Origin: Ascarosepion bandense
Taxonomy: Eukaryota > Mollusca > Cephalopoda > Sepiida > Sepiidae
Direction: 5' to 3'
DNA: 64,000 nt
Assembly: GCA_037127315.1 (NCBI GenBank)
Contig: JBBBDQ010001275.1
Coordinates: forward strand, 186,001-250,000
A program made the translations under genes and the position numbers. Every line of letters begins with the position of its first letter. Position 1 is the stretch's first letter. This document shows positions 31,093 to 40,579 of the stretch, in pieces. The notes under the pieces were generated by a model. That model was not told where the DNA came from. It ran no database searches and saw only the letters and a list, made by a program, of their open reading frames with translations.

Positions 31093-32936
31093 AAAAAAAT
31101 ATATATATATACACACACACACACAGAGAAAAAAAAAAGTAACCACAACATTAAACACATATGTACATTAGCATAGACAGAAGCATGGGTGCATACAGGT
31201 ACATGTACACAAAGATTACAAAGAAAAACTTGCACTAATAAAAAGTACATATAAAAAAGATAAATTGAGGAGTATATTTTCTGATACACCCTGACGAGTG
31301 GGCAGAGTGATTCTCAGAGGGTCCATCTACGAAACTCTTAAATTGGGATACTGAAGTCAGTCAGTTAAGTAACAAACTTGTATTAATTATATATTTATTA
31401 ATTTACATGTCCTTTAAAGAATTGTATTCTTGATCAATCCAAATTCATAAATAATTAAACTGGATATACTACAACATGTTTAATAAGAAAACTCACATTA
31501 CATCTCTCTAAACATAGCTCTATAAGATCACATTCAAATACACGTGGAAATCTACCAAACTCTATCCATAACATACTTGCTGATAATACAAATATAATAG
31601 CATTATCTACATTAAAAAAATGCTAAAAATAACAGATGCATTATTAAATAAAAAAGAAATAGCCAACACTTAACAAGACTAATTATTAACATGGCTACAA
31701 TGTGCTGACCATGTTTGCAAAGTAAAACGTTCCTATAACTCTAGATACATACATAGAACAATGTACATATTTAGTTAAAAGTAAAATAAAATTCATCCTT
31801 GATAATGGCTAAAAGTATAGACAAAAGTGTTTGGATAAATGAAATATTCATACAATTTTCAGACAATTTATGTTGTGAAAAGAAAAAAGAATTAGAAGTT
31901 CACCTAAAAAATTATATAAAAACCTAACCACTGCACACTGTCATTTTTAATAGAACTTTCATATATAATACAACCCCTGGCTGAGTCCAGCCAACCCTTC
32001 TGAGCTTTAGTTGATTCTGCCCATGTTGTGTTTTTGATCTCAGACTAGCCAAAGCAGGATTGCTTGTTGTCACTTAATGAGGTTAGCCCAGACATGTGAA
32101 GTATTGGCATATAATGAAAACCAAATTTAAGACCACAACAAAATCGTGTAAATTTATATATATTTATATATATCAAATAAATACAAGATTACAAGCAAGT
32201 CAAAGTTAGGTGACAAAAAAATATCAGCTGGCTGGTTTTTCAGTAGCACGCTAATATTTGTTTTCTATTATCACCACAGGTCAGTGGTTTGCTCAAATTG
32301 CAGCGTGCGGAACTTAGACTGATTGTCTCTTGCTAAATCTCTGTTGGCAGGCTATTTCAGTTTGTCTGCTTCAATTCATCACTGGTCACATCCCTCATTA
32401 GCATCAGGCCCTGAACTAATCTCTTTCTACCTTCTCATTCCAAACACAAGGCCAACTAATTTAATCAAGCACTCTGGTTTTATTAAACAAGCACAAAAAC
32501 CAAGGTAGTAAAGGGGGTTTTCAATTTCTCCTCAATGTATAACTTTTAACCAGCTTGAAATGGAAACAATATCAGTTGTTCCATTTTGGCTGAGTCTCTG
32601 GGGAGGGGTGGAGTAGACCTAGTCTCTTATCAGTATGCTGTTCATTTCCAATATCCTGCAGCTTAGAACCGGAAATTCTCAAGGCTGAACTTTGACCTTG
32701 GCTCACATATTGTCAAAACCCATTGATAAATATTTTGACTAACTAGCTTTCATAAATTCGCTTACTTCTCTCAACAAAAGCAATTTGCATTCTTTGCACT
32801 TCTGAATCGGTATTTTACACTTTTTCTCACTTTGGCTACTTTTCCTGACAAAAATAATTGTATTCTCCAATTTTAGAGAAATCTTCTCTCATCTTAAAAA
32901 TCACTTAAAATTAATACCAGCCATCTGAAAATAGGG

Positions 32937-32976
<40 letters not shown>

Positions 32977-33027
32977 CAGAAAAGGTGCAGTGGTTAGGTT
33001 TTGTTAGAAATGCCTATATATATATAT
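31093..33027. other. Mostly unassigned, one (TA)n(CA)n and one (TA)n array
   Basis: (TA)n(CA)n lies at about 31098-31126 and (TA)n at 32938-32974. A 14-base GTCAGTCAGTTAAG at about 31355 equals the SINE-A 3' terminus but stands alone. Positions 31970-32740 are slightly GC-richer, with no frame above 61 codons. Confidence 0.5.
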
Positions 33028-33029
33028 AT

Positions 33030-33203
33030 GCCTCCTTCTACGGAGAGCCCATAGCTCAGAGGTAAAATTGCCAACTACCGCCAATTCGGTCGTGTTTCAA
33101 TCTTGGGTAAAAGGCAATCGTCTGTCTAACCGTACTGATGAGCTGTGATACAGTGAAACAGATCTGTCTGTGGATGACTATATATATATATATATATATA
33201 TAT
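33030..33203 (+). mobile_element. SINE family C copy with (TA)n tail
   Basis: The tRNA-like head GCCCATAGCTCAGAGGTA (A box) and GTGTTTCAATCTTGGG (B box) are followed by CTGTGATACAGTGAAACAGA and GGATGACTATATATA, running into 33179-33203 (TA)n. Confidence 0.9.
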
Positions 33204-33221
33204 TTACATGGTATACTTGCT

Positions 33222-33374
33222 AAAAGTCTGCATTCTTCTACCAGGCGCCCATAGCTCAGAGGTAGAATCACCAACTGATATCAATTCGGTTGAGTTTCAA
33301 TCCTGGCTAAAAGCATTTGGATGTCTAACTGTACTGAAGAGCTATGATACAGTGAAACAGATCTGTCTGTGGAT

Positions 33375-33421
<47 letters not shown>
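33222..33421 (+). mobile_element. SINE family C copy with (TA)n tail
   Basis: Head GCGCCCATAGCTCAGAGG, B box GAGTTTCAATCCTGG, CTATGATACAGTGAAACAGA and GGATGACTATATATA, then about 21 TA units. It shares AAAGTCTGCATTCTTCTACC upstream with other copies, so the 5' end may lie before the tRNA-like head. Only about 20 bp separate it from the previous copy. Confidence 0.92.
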
Positions 33422-33425
<4 letters not shown>

Positions 33426-33479
33426 AGGCTATCTATACATTATAATCATTTTAATTTTATTGTTTGCTTTTACATCCCC

Positions 33480-34400
33480 ACAATTTAGCATTCTTCTTCA
33501 TGTCTCCCTACCGTTTTTCTCTTCTTCTTTCCCTCTCTGTATCTCTTTCTCGTCTCTCTTTTACTCTTAGATCTCTCTCTTCCTCATTTCACCTTCTGTC
33601 TTACACATCTCTCTTCCTTCTCTCTCTCTAATTCATCTTTTTTCTCTCTTTCACATCTATTTGCATCTCTACTACCTCATCTCTCATTCTCTCCTCCACA
33701 AATCTCTCTTTCACACCTCACTTCTTCATCCCAGTCTGTCTGTCTGTCTCTCTCTCTCATCTCTGTTTTTTCTTCTTCATTTATCTCTTTTCTTCATATC
33801 TCTATTTCTCTTTCTCTTCCATATCTCTCTTCCTCATCTCTGTTTATACCTCAACTCTCTTTCTCTCTTCCACATCTATCTTTTTCATTTCTCATTCTCT
33901 TTTCCACATCTATCTCTCTTCTTCATCTCTCTCTCTTTTTCATTTTTCATTCTCTCTTCCACATCTATCTCTCTTCTTCATCTTTCATTCTCTTTTCCAT
34001 ATCTATCTCTCTTTTTCATCTCTCATTCTTTCATTCACATCTATCTCTCTTCTTTATCTCTCATTCTCTCTTCCACATCCATCTCTGTTCTTCATCTCTC
34101 ATTCTTTCTTCCAGGTCTATCTCTCTTCTTCATCTCTCATTCTCTCTTCCACATCTATCTCTCTTCTTCATCTCTCTCTTCTTCATCTCTCTCTCTCTTC
34201 CATATCTCTCTTCTTCATCTCTCATTCTCTCTTCCACATCTATCTCTCTTCTTCATCTCTCTCTCTCTCTCTTCCACATCTATCTTCTTCATCTCATTCT
34301 CTCTTCCACATCTATCTCTCTTCTTCATATCTCTCTTACTCTACCTCATCTATTTTTTTCTCTTTTACATCTCTCTTCCTCACGTCTGTCTGAGTGTCTC
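33480..34400. repeat. 0.9-kb pyrimidine-rich minisatellite
   Basis: Almost all C and T on this strand, built from imperfect repeats of TTCATCTCTCATTCTCTC and TTCCACATCTATCTCTC (unit about 36-40 bp). It gives a spurious 250-codon frame of Ser, Leu, Phe and His (33661-34413). The complementary purine strand could form triplex (H-DNA) structures. Confidence 0.93.
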
Positions 34401-34949
34401 TTTCTGTGGTTAAAATCATAAGCAGCTGGCCCAGTCAGCAAAAATTTTGTGTTCAAAGATTTTATGAAACTAAAATTATTTTTTAAAATGTATATCAAAG
34501 CTGTAAAATCAAAACAGAAACACAGGTCATAAGATAATTCTTTATTAGTAGTAATAATTTGGAAATTAATTTTAAAAATTAATCGATTTAAATATTATCA
34601 GATCTTCAGGGCTGGCGGGAGACACAAACTAATAAAAAATAAAAGACTTGTTAATTGTCTATTAAAATGATTTTGTCTAATTCATTTTCTATGTTATCAC
34701 GTGTTTGTCATGTAAGTCAAATTTATTCCTTAATGTAGAGATTTGCAACCTGTCATCAAATGGCTCTTGATGCACAGTAAAATTTTATTCTATATTAAAA
34801 TTAACTAAAATTTGTCTTTGCTATTTTTTAGACAAAACTTTCAAGATTTTTTTGTCTTTCTTGCAAAAACAACAAATTATAATCTTAAAATAGTGCTGAT
34901 TTCCATGTGAATTCAAACTTTTGAATATCCGCAGCCTATATGAACTGGT
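34401..34949. other. AT-rich stretch without recognised feature
   Basis: No frame, terminus or shared family seen. Confidence 0.5.
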
Positions 34950-35372
34950 ACCCTTGTTCCCTGTTTAGGATGTGGTTTCTGGCTTTCTCTTTTCCAATCT
35001 TCTCATTTTGTTTTTTCTTTCAACTGGAGTAGATAGATCTATCTATTGCCCGGTTCACACTCCACCCACGTCTATTGAACAGGTTAAGAGGCTCATCCCT
35101 TGTTCCCTGTTTAGGATGTGGTTTCCGGCTTTCTCTTTTCAAATCTTCTCACTTTGTTTTTTTTTCAATTGTAGTAGATAGATCTATCTATCGCCCGGTT
35201 CACACTCCACCCACATCTATTGAACAGGTGAAGAGGCTCATCCCTCGTTCCCTGTTTAGGATGTGGTTTCCGGCTTTCTCTTTTCCAATCTTTTCACTAT
35301 TATGTAGCCCCCTGCACATCAGTGGTGTTACTGCCTTGCTCAGGGTGATACGATTAAAAAAAAAATAAAATA
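34950..35372 (+). mobile_element. Family Y element with tandemly repeated body and Jockey-like tail
   Basis: TTCCCTGTTTAGGATGTGG recurs at 34957, 35103 and 35248, a period of 145-146 bp. Two full units carry GCCCGGTTCACACTCCACCC and AGATAGATCTATCTAT. Only the last unit has the tail TATGTAGCCCCCTGCACATC...TGCCTTGCTCAGGGTGATA and poly(A). Confidence 0.88.
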
Positions 35373-35796
35373 AAAATAACCAATGGATTTCACCATCCCC
35401 AAGAAAAAGAGAATTAGTGGGGTGTCTTGGAACATATACTTAAGATGAATAATAAAGATTACACTGTATCTACTTCTAACAGTCAATTATTACTTCTCAT
35501 ATGTAATCTATATTTCCTTTGTATTTGCTGATTTTTATTCAGTAATTTGGTGATGTGCTGAAGCTGAGTTTAGCAAAAGTCTCTTTAAAATAAAATCTTC
35601 AATGAAATAAAAGTGACTAAAGAATGTCTCACATCTAGAACTGTTAGGAACAAAGTTCACAAATTACCAAAATCAAAAAATTAAAAACATTACAATTCTA
35701 TCAAAAAGGAACAAAAGCAGAAGGAAATGAAGAAAGCAGACAACACAACTTTCTCTTTGAAAAATATTTTACCTAAGCCAAAGGAAAAATATTTAA

Positions 35797-35841
<45 letters not shown>

Positions 35842-36270
35842 CAAAGTAAAAAAAAAAAGAAAACTAATTTTTATTCAACTATTTTTCTTTTTGCTTTTGA
35901 AGTTTGGAAATACCAACAGATGTTACAAGATTTCAAAGAATTCAGAATGAAGCTACTGCTATAATTTCTTCTTTGTAAAGAGCTGTTTTCTTTGCTTTTC
36001 ACTATTTCATTTTACCCTTTGGTATTTGACCAAGCAACTTTTATGATTTTTCTTTCATTAAATTAAACCTTAGACATTATGATTTTTACTTCAATAAGTA
36101 CATTTGGCAATGGCACGAATATCTAAAATGTAAGGAAGTTTCTTGAAAATCATCACCAAAAATATTTTTACAAATCCTAAACAGCAACAACTTTGATCAA
36201 ACAAAAAAAAAACACAATGGCTTCAGCACCAAACCAGATCTTTTTGTTCATTCAATAAAAGCCCCAAGTG
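35373..36270. other. AT-rich stretch with one (TA)n array
   Basis: (TA)n at about 35800-35836. Nothing else recognised. Confidence 0.5.
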
Positions 36271-36625
36271 CAGTGTATCTAAACCTTTTCACGTAACAGC
36301 ACACCGAGAAGTAAATAAAAATAGCACGGCAGCCTTAGAAAAATTTATAAAAGACATACATTTAAATGTTATAAAATAGAAACATAGATTTAAAAAAATA
36401 CACACACAAATAGGAACTTTATTTCAATGATTTTTTCAACTATTTGTGCAGCTTATTTAGTATGAAACCTGTGCCCAGTTTTTTTTCGTGATTTCTTCAA
36501 TATTTGGTCAAATGTAAAATAAACAGACCCTCAATTTTTTCTTCAGTTGAGCGTAGTATTTCTTGCTCCTTACTTTTGACATTATTTAGTGTTGAGAAGC
36601 CTAACTCACATAAAGAAGAATTGGA
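36271..36625 (-). mobile_element. hAT transposon 3' end with transposase C-terminal relic
   Basis: The terminus CAGTGTATCTAAACC matches hAT inverted-repeat style (CAGTGnTTCTnAAACC). It is followed by the AACAGCACACCGAGAAGTAA / GCACGGCAGCC words common at hAT ends. On the minus strand near 36560-36625 the reading CELGFSTLNNVKSKEQEILR, with GLFI/TKY-like codons after it, resembles the C-terminal dimerisation region of hAT-type (ZBED/FAM200-like) transposases. No RNase H catalytic core and no second terminus were found. Confidence 0.55.
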
Positions 36626-36666
36626 ATAAAACAGAGGAAGCCCATTTAGCTAATGTAGGAGATTTC

Positions 36667-37203
36667 TTTTGTATTGAAATCCAAAATGTATCAATGGCCA
36701 CTGTCAAATGTTTTATTTTGAGTCCTCAATCACAAGAAATGGTAGACAATTCTTCTCCTTCACATAAATGCAATATTAGAGAGAAACATTTGTGAAATTA
36801 TTTCAAATTTAATCAAACTTTTCTGTGCTTAATAACAGAAAATAATTATCTTTTGTATTTAAATCCAAAATGTATCACTGGCCACTGTCATATGTTTTAT
36901 TTTGAGTTCTGAATCACAAGAAATGGTGGCCAATTCTTCTTCACATAAAACGAAATATTAGAGAGAAACATTTATGAAGTTATTCAAAATGCAATCAAAC
37001 TTTTCTGTTCTTAATAACACAAAATAATCTTTTGTATTAAAATCCCAAATGTATCAATGGCCATTGTCACATGTTTTATTTTGAGTCCTCAATCACGAGA
37101 AATGGTGGCCAATTTTTCTTTTTCAAATAAAATGAAATATTAGAGAGAAATGTTTATGAAGTTAAATTCAATCAAACTTTTATATTCTTAATAACAAAAA
37201 ATA
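36667..37203. repeat. Three tandem units of about 180 bp
   Basis: TTTTGTATT.AAATCC.AAATG starts at 36667, 36852 and 37029. Each is followed by GTATCA.TGGCCA.TGTCA, TGTTTTATTTTGAGT and ATATTAGAGAGAAA. Units differ by roughly one base in ten. This lies upstream (in hAT sense) of the hAT relic and may be part of it. Confidence 0.9.
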
Positions 37204-37394
37204 ATAATCAATATTTTCGTTAAATGCATTCAGATGGGTAACCATAATAGGGATTAACCATTATTATTAAAAAATATTTTAAATAACATAATCAAAAATA
37301 GTGAAAAAAATTATTTGAAGAAGAATTTTAATCCTTATTCATTTATTCAAATACTAACACTGTACCCTTACTACTTTTACACACACATACACAT

Positions 37395-37583
37395 TTTTTT
37401 TTTTTAATCATATCACCACAAGCAAGGCGGTAACGCCACTGATGTGCAGGGGGCTACATAGGTGTGAAAAGATTGGAAAAGAGAAAACCGGAAACCGCAT
37501 CCTAAACAGGAAACAAGGGATGAGCCTCTTCACCTGTTCAATAGACGTGGGTGGAGTGTGAACCGGGCGATAGTTTAGTCTAT
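37395..37583 (-). mobile_element. Family Y SINE-like element with 9-bp target duplication
   Basis: A compact copy of about 189 bp. The minus strand reads CTATCGCCCGGTTCACACTC, ACGTCTATTGAACAGGTGAA, TATGTAGCCCCCTGCACATC, TTGCTTGTGGTGATATGATT and poly(A). CATACACAT flanks it at 37386-37394 and 37584-37592. This copy best defines the family length. Confidence 0.88.
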
Positions 37584-37668
37584 CATACACATATATATTT
37601 TAATTTATTTGCTTAAACATTATTTTTAAAGGATACTTCTATTTGAGTAGATACACTGCATTTATTTT

Positions 37669-38690
37669 TTGTTTTTTATAATTAAACAGTACATCAAGAA
37701 TCTCTACAGGCAGCAAACTGCCTGCATACAGACAGGTCATGAGTTCAGCAGTTATACAAAGATAAAAAGGGGTGTAAGACAAGGATGTGTCTTTTCACCA
37801 AATCTATTCAGCTTATACAGCAAGACTATTCTGAGAACCCTAGAAGTTATGCCAGGATTTGTCATCAGAGGCCACAATTTAAACATCTTAAGGTACGCAG
37901 ATGATACAGTGCTAATAGCAGACATGGAAAGGAAACTACAAGACATTCTACAGAAGGTAACTGAAGAGAGTGACAAGAAAGGACTACATATAAACTGCAA
38001 GAATACCCAATGGATGGTCATCAGCAAAAAAAGCAGCCCGCAAAATGCCAAATACAGGTGAGGGTCATTAAAATCAAGCTGGTACAAAAATTTAAATACT
38101 TAAGAAGTGTTATAAAAAAAGACGGAAAGTGCAACACAGAGATCGAAGGCGAATTGGGATGGTAAAGGAATTGTTCCAGAAGTTGAGTAAAGAATTAAGA
38201 AACAGGACAATTTTGCAAGAAACAAGGAAGAGACGACTGGATTGCTAGGTGATGTCGGTTCTTCAATACAGCAGTTAATGTTGGACAATAACATCAAAGA
38301 TGAAGGAAAAGCTTGAAGCAGCTGAAATGTGGTTCTACAGAAGGATGCTGCGAATATCACGGACTGAGCATGTGAGCAATGACGAGGTTTTGGAAAGGAT
38401 GGAGACGAAAAGGAAATTAATACTGAGCATCAAGAAGAGACAGCTAAAGTTCCTGGGACACGCAATGAGTAAGGAGGGCTTGGAAAACCTGATACTAACA
38501 GGCCAGATAGAGGGAAAAACAGACAGGAGAAAGCAGAGGATAACATATTTGAAGGACCTGATCAAGTGGATAATGAAACAAAGGTTGCGTGGTATAACAG
38601 GAGAAAGCATGCTAAGAGCCACCAGACATAGGGAGATGTGGAGAGCCATGATCGCCTACGTCCTGAAAGGACAGGCCACATAAAAGAAGA
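37669..38690 (+). mobile_element. RTE-type LINE fragment with intact YADD box
   Basis: Frame 1 (37669-38061): IKNLYRQQTACIQTGHEF, reverse transcriptase motif B RGVRQGCVFSPNLFSLYSKT and motif C LRYADDTVLIADMERKLQDI, then KGLHINCKNTQ. After frameshifts the thumb region follows, then frame 2 (38300-38683): EAAEMWFYRRMLRISRTEHV, METKRKLILSIKKRQLKFLG and ENLILTGQIEGKTDRRKQ. The tail is AGAAGAAGAAGCAGCAGCAG. The endonuclease and motifs 0-A are missing. Catalytic aspartates are present, but the frame is broken. Confidence 0.93.
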
Positions 38691-38844
38691 AGAAGCAGCA
38701 GCAGCAGTATATATATTTATATCTACCAGGCTGTAAAATTGTCTTTGTTTGCATTAGGACACAAAAACAGAGTAGATATGAATATTAAAAAAAATCAAGA
38801 AAATGTTTGTCTAAGGCATTATTTCAAGCTTTGTCTAACTATAA

Positions 38845-38935
38845 GTCCTTCGTGGTCAAGCAGTCATGTCAGATCAATTGACAGTTTCCATTGGGGAATA
38901 CAGATTCCAATCCTGCCAGAAGACATATTTTCCAT
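38845..38935 (+). mobile_element. Possible old tRNA-derived SINE head
   Basis: CGTGGTCAAGCAGTC resembles an A box, and CAGATTCCAATCCTG resembles a B box with about 40 bp between. There is no second copy in the window, so this is weak. Confidence 0.3.
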
Positions 38936-39116
38936 ATTTTTTTCTTGATTATTCAGGCTGGTAGATATAAATAAATTTACTGTTTAATTATATATATAAA
39001 AAAAAACAAAAAATGGAGCATCTACTCAAATATGGGAAATAATATTTAAAAAAATAAATTAAAATATATGCCAGACTTAATACATTTTGTAATGGATTTC
39101 ATAAAAAATTCGTTAT

Positions 39117-39415
39117 ATATATTTTCTAAACATATACTGTTAAATGTAAGAGACAATGAATGTCTATTATGTTTAATCATGAGCCGTTCTAAACATCATA
39201 TCTTGGCTTTAATTTCAGGTGAACATAAAGACAAAAATTGTCTAACATATTGATATTTTTTTATTATGCTGGTTCTAAGCTTTTGGCTCCCATGAACCAT
39301 CTTCAGAGAGGTTACAGGGACATTAACATAATGACATCCACCATCAAAGATGATTTTATCTTGTACTGACATATAACATTGCTATGCAACAATAACAGGC
39401 ATCAAATAGCAGACG
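39117..39415 (+). repeat. Repeat family H, copy 3
   Basis: Colinear with 12706-13000: CTAAACATATACTGTTAAATG, GACAATGAATGTCTATTATG, TTGGCTTTAATTTCAGGTGA, a decayed hairpin at 39281-39306, then CATCCACCATCAAAGATG. A (TA)n array follows at 39423-39467. Confidence 0.85.
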
Positions 39416-39416
39416 C

Positions 39417-39422
<6 letters not shown>

Positions 39423-39467
<45 letters not shown>
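39423..39467. repeat. (TA)n microsatellite
   Basis: About 22 TA units. Confidence 0.95.
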
Positions 39468-39774
39468 TCATTTATAGTCTCAGATAAAGAACATTATGAT
39501 TAAATAAAGAAGACAAGAGGAAAACTATATTTTTTGCCTACATATTTTGTCCTGTGATAAACTTTATCAAGGCAAAATGATGAGATGAATTTTATTTTAA
39601 ATAACCTATCAAAAAACAAAACATTGTTTGTAACTAAAAATGTTCACAAATTATTCATGAGGTTAACAAAAATTATTAAGTATTTAAAAGATGTCACCAT
39701 TCATATTTGAAGGGAATTTTTTCACATGCAGTGAAATGTCATCATATGAGATGTTAAAATGACAGAAATAAACC

Positions 39775-40545
39775 ATATTCTTTGGATTTTTTAATATTTT
39801 TGTTGTGTATATTGGCCTGACAAAGTATTGTTTCTATAAGGATAGGTGAGATTAAAAAAAAAACAAGGTGCAGATTGATAATTTTGGTAATACTGGATAG
39901 CAGCACTATTGAGAATTTACCTTCTGAATAAATTGTCTTCTCTTTTCATGTATATGGCATTTTTTAGGTAAAAATTGTGACCAAATTTATATCTGTGAGT
40001 GACTAATTAATTTGTTAAATTATTATTTGTCATGTTTCGTCTGTGTTCAGATATACATTTTTTAAAGTTTCTACTTGTTTCTCCAATGTAATTTGAGGGA
40101 CAATGTTGGCAATTTATTTTGTATGTTCCTGCTTCTAAGTGATGATGGTTTCAGGGTTTTTTTAGATTCAACCATGTTCATAATAGTTTTTGAGGGGTTG
40201 GTACTATTTGGATGCTGTTTAGATGAGATAAGCTGTTCTAGATAGAAGATGTTATTTAATTTATTATTATGGATAATGTTGTTTTTGTTGTGGCTGTATA
40301 TTTTATGTGCCTTTCTTTTTGTGTTGTGAATAAAGTGATATGAATATCGTAAATTTTTTTAATGTGGATTCTATATAAGATTGTTTTTAAGAACCTGAAG
40401 CCTCCGATATTTATCTGCCATCCAGCATGACCAAAATATCAATCTACATCTTGTTTTTTTTACCAACCTCACCTTTCCTTATAGAAACAATACTTTCTCA
40501 GACCAACGTACACAACAAAAATATAGAAAAATCCAAAGAAAAGAG
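39775..40545 (-). mobile_element. Penelope-like element relic: GIY-YIG domain between inverted repeats
   Basis: On the minus strand, 40138 down to about 39880 encodes LEAGTYKINCQHCPSNYIGE, TSRNFKKCISEHRRNMTNNN, then (after one stop) THRYKFGHNFYLKNAIYMKR. This is a GIY-YIG nuclease domain (GTY...YIG, with R and H/E of the family in place), the C-terminal domain of Penelope-like retroelements. Inverted repeats of about 100 bp flank it: 39779-39880 and 40447-40545 (TTCTTTGGATTTTT...TTGTTTCTATAAGG and complement). Such repeats suit the pLTRs of this group. The reverse transcriptase is absent. Confidence 0.75.
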
Positions 40546-40579
40546 TTAATTTCTATCATTGAATCTCCTGATCATTCTT

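Noticed and set aside
31970..32740. Possible LTR or host exon cluster
   Set aside because: Slightly higher GC only; no TG...CA ends, target duplication, frame or family match.
33047..33110. Genuine tRNA genes at the SINE heads
   Set aside because: A and B boxes are present, but no complete acceptor stem or cloverleaf follows, and each is joined to the same SINE body.
33661..34413. 250-codon open frame on the plus strand
   Set aside because: It is a translation of a C+T minisatellite (only Ser, Leu, Phe, His, Ile, Tyr and few others), with no start context or domain.
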